From contig OY992839.1 of the NCBI GenBank assembly GCA_963921425.1, positions 64,501 to 128,500 on the forward strand: 64,000 nucleotides of DNA. Direction: 5' to 3'. The translations under genes were made by a program, and so were the position numbers. This document shows positions 59,701 through 64,000 of the stretch, piece after piece. The stretch's first letter is position 1, and every line of letters starts with the position of its first letter. The notes under the pieces were generated by a model, which saw nothing but the letters and a program-made list of their open reading frames with translations, was not told the origin of the DNA and did not search any database. This DNA is from Dryas octopetala. Taxonomy: Eukaryota; Streptophyta; Magnoliopsida; Rosales; Rosaceae.

Positions 59701-60374
59701 TTCTAATAAGCTGAACCATGAATAACAATCAACAGTGATTTCTCAGCTTTGTGCATGCAATAGTTGAGTGGACTGATTTCTGCTATTGACATGTCCACTC
59801 TATCACAGACGAAACAGTTAAGATTCCTCATGCAGAATGTGAACAGTTGATAGGCTCATGAGGCAGCTTTTGGAGTTTTAAAAAGGGTTTTCTTTTTCAG
59901 TTCATCTATATGATCAAAGCCATGCTATGCTGAAATACCTTATCAAAATCCACTTCATTTGTAATCCTACAATCTTGTTTGTTCGTGAGTGGATTTGGAT
60001 TAGTAAACCTACACCAGTTAGTATGATTTCAGTTATTTCGGAGCCACAAATGTATTAGTTTTTGTCATTATAAATTGATTAGGATAGTTCAAATGGAGTA
60101 AATATAGTTTTTTCTAAAAACTGCACATTGTGGAAAAAAATCATTGCATTGAACAATTTGTTTAATGTCAACAAAAAAAACCTCTTTCTTATCGGTGTTG
60201 TGATAGGCAATGGGGATAGAGAATAACACAACAAACAAAGAAATGCACATAACCTGTACATATAAGTAAAGACATTTCATTACCCTTCGAAGAAATATAT
60301 AGCATTTAATAGAAAACATACATAACAAAACACTTTGAGTTCCCACTAAATTGTAAACTACAGACAACACCACC

Positions 60375-60893
60375 TTAGTCAGACCAATTTTTTCCGTAAC
60401 TATCAGTCTCATCAATTGATAAAGCCACACTATCATTACAATCATCGATCCATAAAGGCCTATCATGAGATATATTAGTGGGAGATTTTGCATTTGAATG
60501 TTCTGCTTTCTCAATAGTGTGGGCGCTGTGACTAGGGGTTCGAGAATAATGAGCAGTGCTTACAAGGTTTTTCTCAACATAGGGAATTAGTTTGGCAGGG
60601 GATTGATCTATGTTAGCTTTTTGTACTAACCTTTCAGCCGAATATTGCCCACCAGGAATTGGTTCTCCAAAGCAGTTTGTGTCACCTTGCCCATTCCGGT
60701 GAGGAAGAACATGGCGCGTTTGAGGTACCCAAGTGGCCAGCACGGAGTTTTTAAAATCTCTTTCTTCATGAGGGTTTTCACTTGAATCGGTTTGGGAGCA
60801 GGCATCCAAAACTGGTGTATCATAACAAGGGTCTTCAAACCATAGCTCACGATAGACATTGGGGTTTACTGGGGTCCTAACTTCCTTAGACAT
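60375..60893 (-). CDS. Unrecognised 172-aa ORF in transposon-like context
   Basis: Starts at the ATG 60893-60891 (MSKEVRTPVNPNVYREL) and ends in KNWSD. The frame is open upstream to about 60953. Composition is polar with scattered Trp and Cys and no transmembrane or signal segment. It lies between the two GGTCCGGTCCTCAA blocks, on the same strand as the Transposase_24 gene and the ORF at 59425. It may be the first exon of a larger transposon gene, but no transposase motif was found. Length and codon use suggest coding sequence rather than chance. Function unknown. Confidence 0.4.
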   Translation of the reverse strand: MSKEVRTPVNPNVYRELWFEDPCYDTPVLDACSQTDSSENPHEERDFKNSVLATWVPQTRHVLPHRNGQGDTNCFGEPIPGGQYSAERLVQKANIDQSPAKLIPYVEKNLVSTAHYSRTPSHSAHTIEKAEHSNAKSPTNISHDRPLWIDDCNDSVALSIDETDSYGKNWSD

Positions 60894-61604
60894 GGTTATG
60901 TTCTTTGTGGTTACTGGTGGAGTAATTTTGAGACTACCATCAGCAGACAACACTAGTGATTTATATAGAAGCTATGTTTGTGTTGAGGTATGGTGTAATA
61001 GTGAATAAAACAGCAGATATGTATGTGTAGGCTATACACCTTAGACTACTAAATTTTAGTCAGGTCGTGCATGTGGAATCTCAACACTACTTTGTCTGCA
61101 ACATCACCCTCAATCAACTCAATATTGCTATTTTTCAACTGAACACTCATATTAAAACTGGAGTGATAGGGACTGATAGTGAATTCATGGCAGGGGAATA
61201 TTGTACTTGCTAGCCTTTCAGTCAATTGGTGGTACAGTTTATTTTCATAGACTTAATCTCAGAGGTCTTTTTAGTATCTTAGGCTTAAATTGTTTTCTAA
61301 TTTTGTAAGACTATAAGCTTTGAAATAGGCACAATGCAAAGGACCCTAAAGCACTAATACTTGCATACCAATATTTTTACATACCATTTAGAATATAGCA
61401 TAAATTTGTGTAAAATCAAACTCTAATTTTGACTGTAGACAACTGATTTAATGTAATTTAGGGTAAGACATAATATATAAGGAATCCGAAAACAAGTGTA
61501 GGGACTCAAACTTGAAGAAGAAGGCACCTCGTTGTTGTTGGTTCTCTCGTTTGTACCTCAATGGAGGCGATAGGTTCTAAAGGCCAGAAATTTCAAAGCG
61601 ACTG
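60894..61604. other. Upstream region of the unknown ORF
   Basis: AT-rich non-coding sequence leading to repeat block B. No gene was seen. Confidence 0.5.
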
Positions 61605-61875
61605 ACTGGAGGTCCGGTCTTCAACACTTAAACACAAACACGATTTTACTGGAGGTCCGGTCCTCAAGAATGAGGTCCGGGCCTCAATCCTTAAAAATTA
61701 ACACGAGTTTACTGGAGGTCCAGTACTCAAGAATGAGGTCCGGTCCTCAATCCTTAAAAATTAACACGGGTTTACTGGAGGTCCAGTCCTCAAGTATGAG
61801 GTCCGGTCCTCAATCCTTAAAAATTAACACGGGTTTACTGGAGGTCCGGTCCTCAAGAGTGATGACCGGTTCGCA
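61605..61875. repeat. Tandem GGTCCGGTCCTCAA array (block B)
   Basis: Four units of about 60 bases: TTTACTGGAGGTCC(G/A)GT(C/A)CTCAAG, then (A/T)(A/G)TGAGGTCCGG(T/G)CCTCAA and TCCTTAAAAATTAACACG. The core is the same as in block A 4.1 kb to the left, in the same orientation, but the spacer differs. The frames across it are repeat artefacts. Confidence 0.85.
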
Positions 61876-62320
61876 ATCATAGTTTTCTCGAACACAAAGA
61901 TATTTTCACCATTTATAAAAAATGCAATTTAATCTAACCTCCTACACTGCATGTGGTCTTCTAGGTCAACTTACTTTGTTAAAATAGATTGAAATAGAGG
62001 CGAAAAAGCTTAAGATGATGCGAGCATAGTACTTTGAGCTTACAATATTGATGTGAGCATATTGCATGAGCGTTTTGTCTAAGGAAATATCCAATTACAA
62101 AGTTAAACTTACAATCTCCCTCTTTAGCAATAAATGGAAAGCAAGACAGAGAAATAAATGGAAAGCAAGCCAGAGAAGATTCAATGTGAATTAAAAACTG
62201 AAGTACAACAAAATATGACAACCATTGAATCAGTTCAAAAAGATTCTAAAGCAGGTGAAGTAATCACTACATCTCCCCCTTTCTAACACATTAAAGCTTC
62301 CAAGCCTAATACAATAAAAA
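61876..62320. other. Spacer between block B and the transposon-protein ORF
   Basis: AT-rich. It contains a 15-base direct repeat, AATAAATGGAAAGCAAG, near 62129-62168. No gene was seen. Confidence 0.5.
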
Positions 62321-63457
62321 CTAAGGATAAAAATCAGGTAAACGATCTTTTAGTTCGCTAAGGGTCGAGTGTATGTCGTGCAAATCCCCAGTATACTGCT
62401 GCTGAAATGCATCCATGCGGTTATCAAAAGCATCCAGGCGAGAGTTAACCGTTGAGAATCCAAGGTCAAGACGCTCCATGATGGAAACAAAGTTAGGTGC
62501 AGCAGAAACTCCAGAAGAAGACGGCTTAGAGGGAGCAGTAGGAGCTGGAGGAATCGCCTCAGGAACTTGAGCCACCACAGACCGGGAGTTAGCATCACTT
62601 TTGCGCATAACCCATCCGTCAATCGGACCATCTGGATCCCATAGTGGATCATCATCCATCACAGGAATGTCAGAACGTTCGGCAAGGCGAGTGATGAGAC
62701 AAGGAAATGAAAGTTGAGAGTTCACATTTTTGATCGTGCGACCACATTCCACAAGATGAGTGAAAATGATGTCCTCCAAAGGAACGGGAACATCAGGGGT
62801 ATTCAAGGCAATCATCAACCTACACGCTTCATCAGAGATGCGGGATTTTTGACTCGTGGGATAAACATTGCATCGAACAAACATAAATAGCATACGGAAT
62901 AGTTGTGTGCAAGAACCAGAGATGACGCGATGAGAGGCAGGGGGAACGAATGTTGGTGCATCATAAAGAGTGGTGATAATGTGTTCCCGTGCTAAGGAAG
63001 AAGTGAACTTAAGAAACTTTTTATAATCAGTTTTGCCAGAGGAGGGTAGTTTACAAACACTACGAATGTCATCACGAGTAATCATACATTTGTGCTCCCG
63101 AAGAAACACATGTGAATCCTTGGTTACTTTGAAATCGGGAGGAAAGTTGGCATAAAACTCACCAACAAGATTGGTATTGTATTGAGGGAAGGATTCGACA
63201 TATGGTCGAAGACCACGTGCCGCTAAAATATTCACGAAGTCAGCACTCATGTCTCGAATGACAATTGGACGCTCAGAGATAAAACCTCTTTCTTCTATCG
63301 CGCCCCAACGGGCTTCACAGTCCACATTGCGAAACCGTCTATACTGACTAGGAGAATCCCTAGGAAGAGGAGTCTCTTCCTGAGGTTCGGAAGAAGTCGC
63401 TTGAGATTTCCTTTTCTTAGCAATGGGCTGCTGAGAGGATGCTTTCTTAGGGGCCAT
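62321..63457 (-). CDS. Putative plant transposon protein (Transposase_32-like)
   Basis: Single frame of 378 aa from the ATG at 63457 (MAPKKASSQQPIAKKRK); the frame is open further upstream but that part is hydrophobic and unlike the family. After a basic, Ser-rich head, residues about 50-270 match the 'putative plant transposon protein' pattern: FRNVDCEARWGAIEERGF, YNTNLVGEFYANF, SHVFLREHKCMITRDDI, CTQLFRMLFMFVRCNVYPTSQKSRI and EDIIFTHLVECGRTIKN. The C-terminal part is Pro/Ala/Ser-rich and ends in a heptad-like helix (MERLDLGFSTVNSRLDAFDNRMDAF). Such proteins come from uncharacterised retroelement-like repeats in plants; their biochemical role is not known. The frame is unbroken. Confidence 0.75.
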   Translation of the reverse strand: MAPKKASSQQPIAKKRKSQATSSEPQEETPLPRDSPSQYRRFRNVDCEARWGAIEERGFISERPIVIRDMSADFVNILAARGLRPYVESFPQYNTNLVGEFYANFPPDFKVTKDSHVFLREHKCMITRDDIRSVCKLPSSGKTDYKKFLKFTSSLAREHIITTLYDAPTFVPPASHRVISGSCTQLFRMLFMFVRCNVYPTSQKSRISDEACRLMIALNTPDVPVPLEDIIFTHLVECGRTIKNVNSQLSFPCLITRLAERSDIPVMDDDPLWDPDGPIDGWVMRKSDANSRSVVAQVPEAIPPAPTAPSKPSSSGVSAAPNFVSIMERLDLGFSTVNSRLDAFDNRMDAFQQQYTGDLHDIHSTLSELKDRLPDFYP

Positions 63458-64000
63458 TAGACTAGACACCACAACAAAACAACAAGCCATACCATCAACC
63501 AAACAACAAGTAAGACCAACAACCCAAGGACAATTCAAAAATGCAAAAACCCATCCGTCAATCAGAGATGACAATATTCATAAGGCACAAATAATCCCAA
63601 GAAATTACACAAGGGAACCCATACCAGCAAACAAAAACAATGTCCCAAGCAAGTTTAGAGAAGCACAAATTGTATGTTTGGAGAAAGAGAACACATACCC
63701 GAGAGGACAAGCCATAACATCCATCGAACATATTCAAGAAATAAGTGGAAACACAAAAAAACAAGCAACAAAGAAGACAAAGCAAGTTAGAAAACATAAA
63801 AAATAAATAAATAAATGCCGAAAATTTAAGGAAAAGGAAGAAATTGCCGAAAAATTAGAGAAATACCTTGGTCAAGAACAGAAATCAATGGGTAATCTTC
63901 CGACAGGGCCGAAAATTGAGAAGTAAGAAGAAATTCTGAGATTAAATGTGATTTGATGAGGGATTGAGAGGAGGAAGAGAGAAGAAAATAAGAGAGAATA
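63458..64000. other. Upstream region of the Transposase_32-like ORF
   Basis: A-rich on the plus strand, with short purine repeats (GAGAGGAGGAAGAGAGAAG) at the window edge. The 79-codon minus frame at 63558-63797 is Cys/Phe-rich and not taken as a gene. The element's end probably lies outside the window. Confidence 0.5.

Overview
The window is nuclear DNA of a flowering plant, most likely a eudicot. It holds multi-exon genes with GT-AG introns of about 70 to 1,130 bases, plant-only families (dirigent, Ole e 1-type cell-wall protein, group VII ERF, chloroplast RSH1), AT-rich spacers and many nested transposable elements. No species name can be supported from the sequence alone.

Left third (1-28.6 kb) is gene-rich. 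In order it holds: a hAT-type MITE with clean termini; a plastidial octanoyltransferase gene (LIP2P type, +); a single-exon dirigent protein (+); a group VII ERF with the N-terminal MCGGAI(I) degron (-); a tandem pair of Ole e 1 / SRPP-like secreted proteins (+), with a shrunken exon-1 relic between them and a PIF/Harbinger-like MITE in the intron of the second copy; a complete 24-exon RSH1 gene for chloroplast (p)ppGpp metabolism (-, 882 aa); a broken receptor-type kinase relic (-); and a five-exon polygalacturonase (-, 506 aa) with an unusual acidic insertion.

Middle (29.4-45.7 kb) is a nest of mobile elements. One CACTA-like terminus (29401) is followed by many inverted and direct GGGCGACGAA motifs and by three tandem units of about 345 bp. 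Inside its GC-rich interior sits a complete, young Athila-type Ty3/gypsy retrotransposon on the minus strand (31302-42920). It has two 1,531-bp LTRs with only about ten differences, a 5-bp target duplication, a tRNA-Asp primer site, and a gag-pol frame broken by two in-frame stops. A second LTR-like fragment beginning TGTAACGACCCGACCC follows at 44053.

Right third (45.7-64 kb) holds one ordinary gene, a UTP23-type rRNA-processing factor (+, five coding exons). The rest is a DUF3754-like pseudogene (-), an intact six-exon Transposase_24-type (Ptta/En/Spm) gene (-), two blocks of GGTCCGGTCCTCAA tandem repeats, two unrecognised ORFs between those blocks, and a Transposase_32-type 'putative plant transposon protein' ORF (-).

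The host genes are functionally unrelated neighbours and do not form a pathway. Exon junctions were derived by hand from frame continuity, GT/AG signals and recalled family sequences. No similarity search was run.
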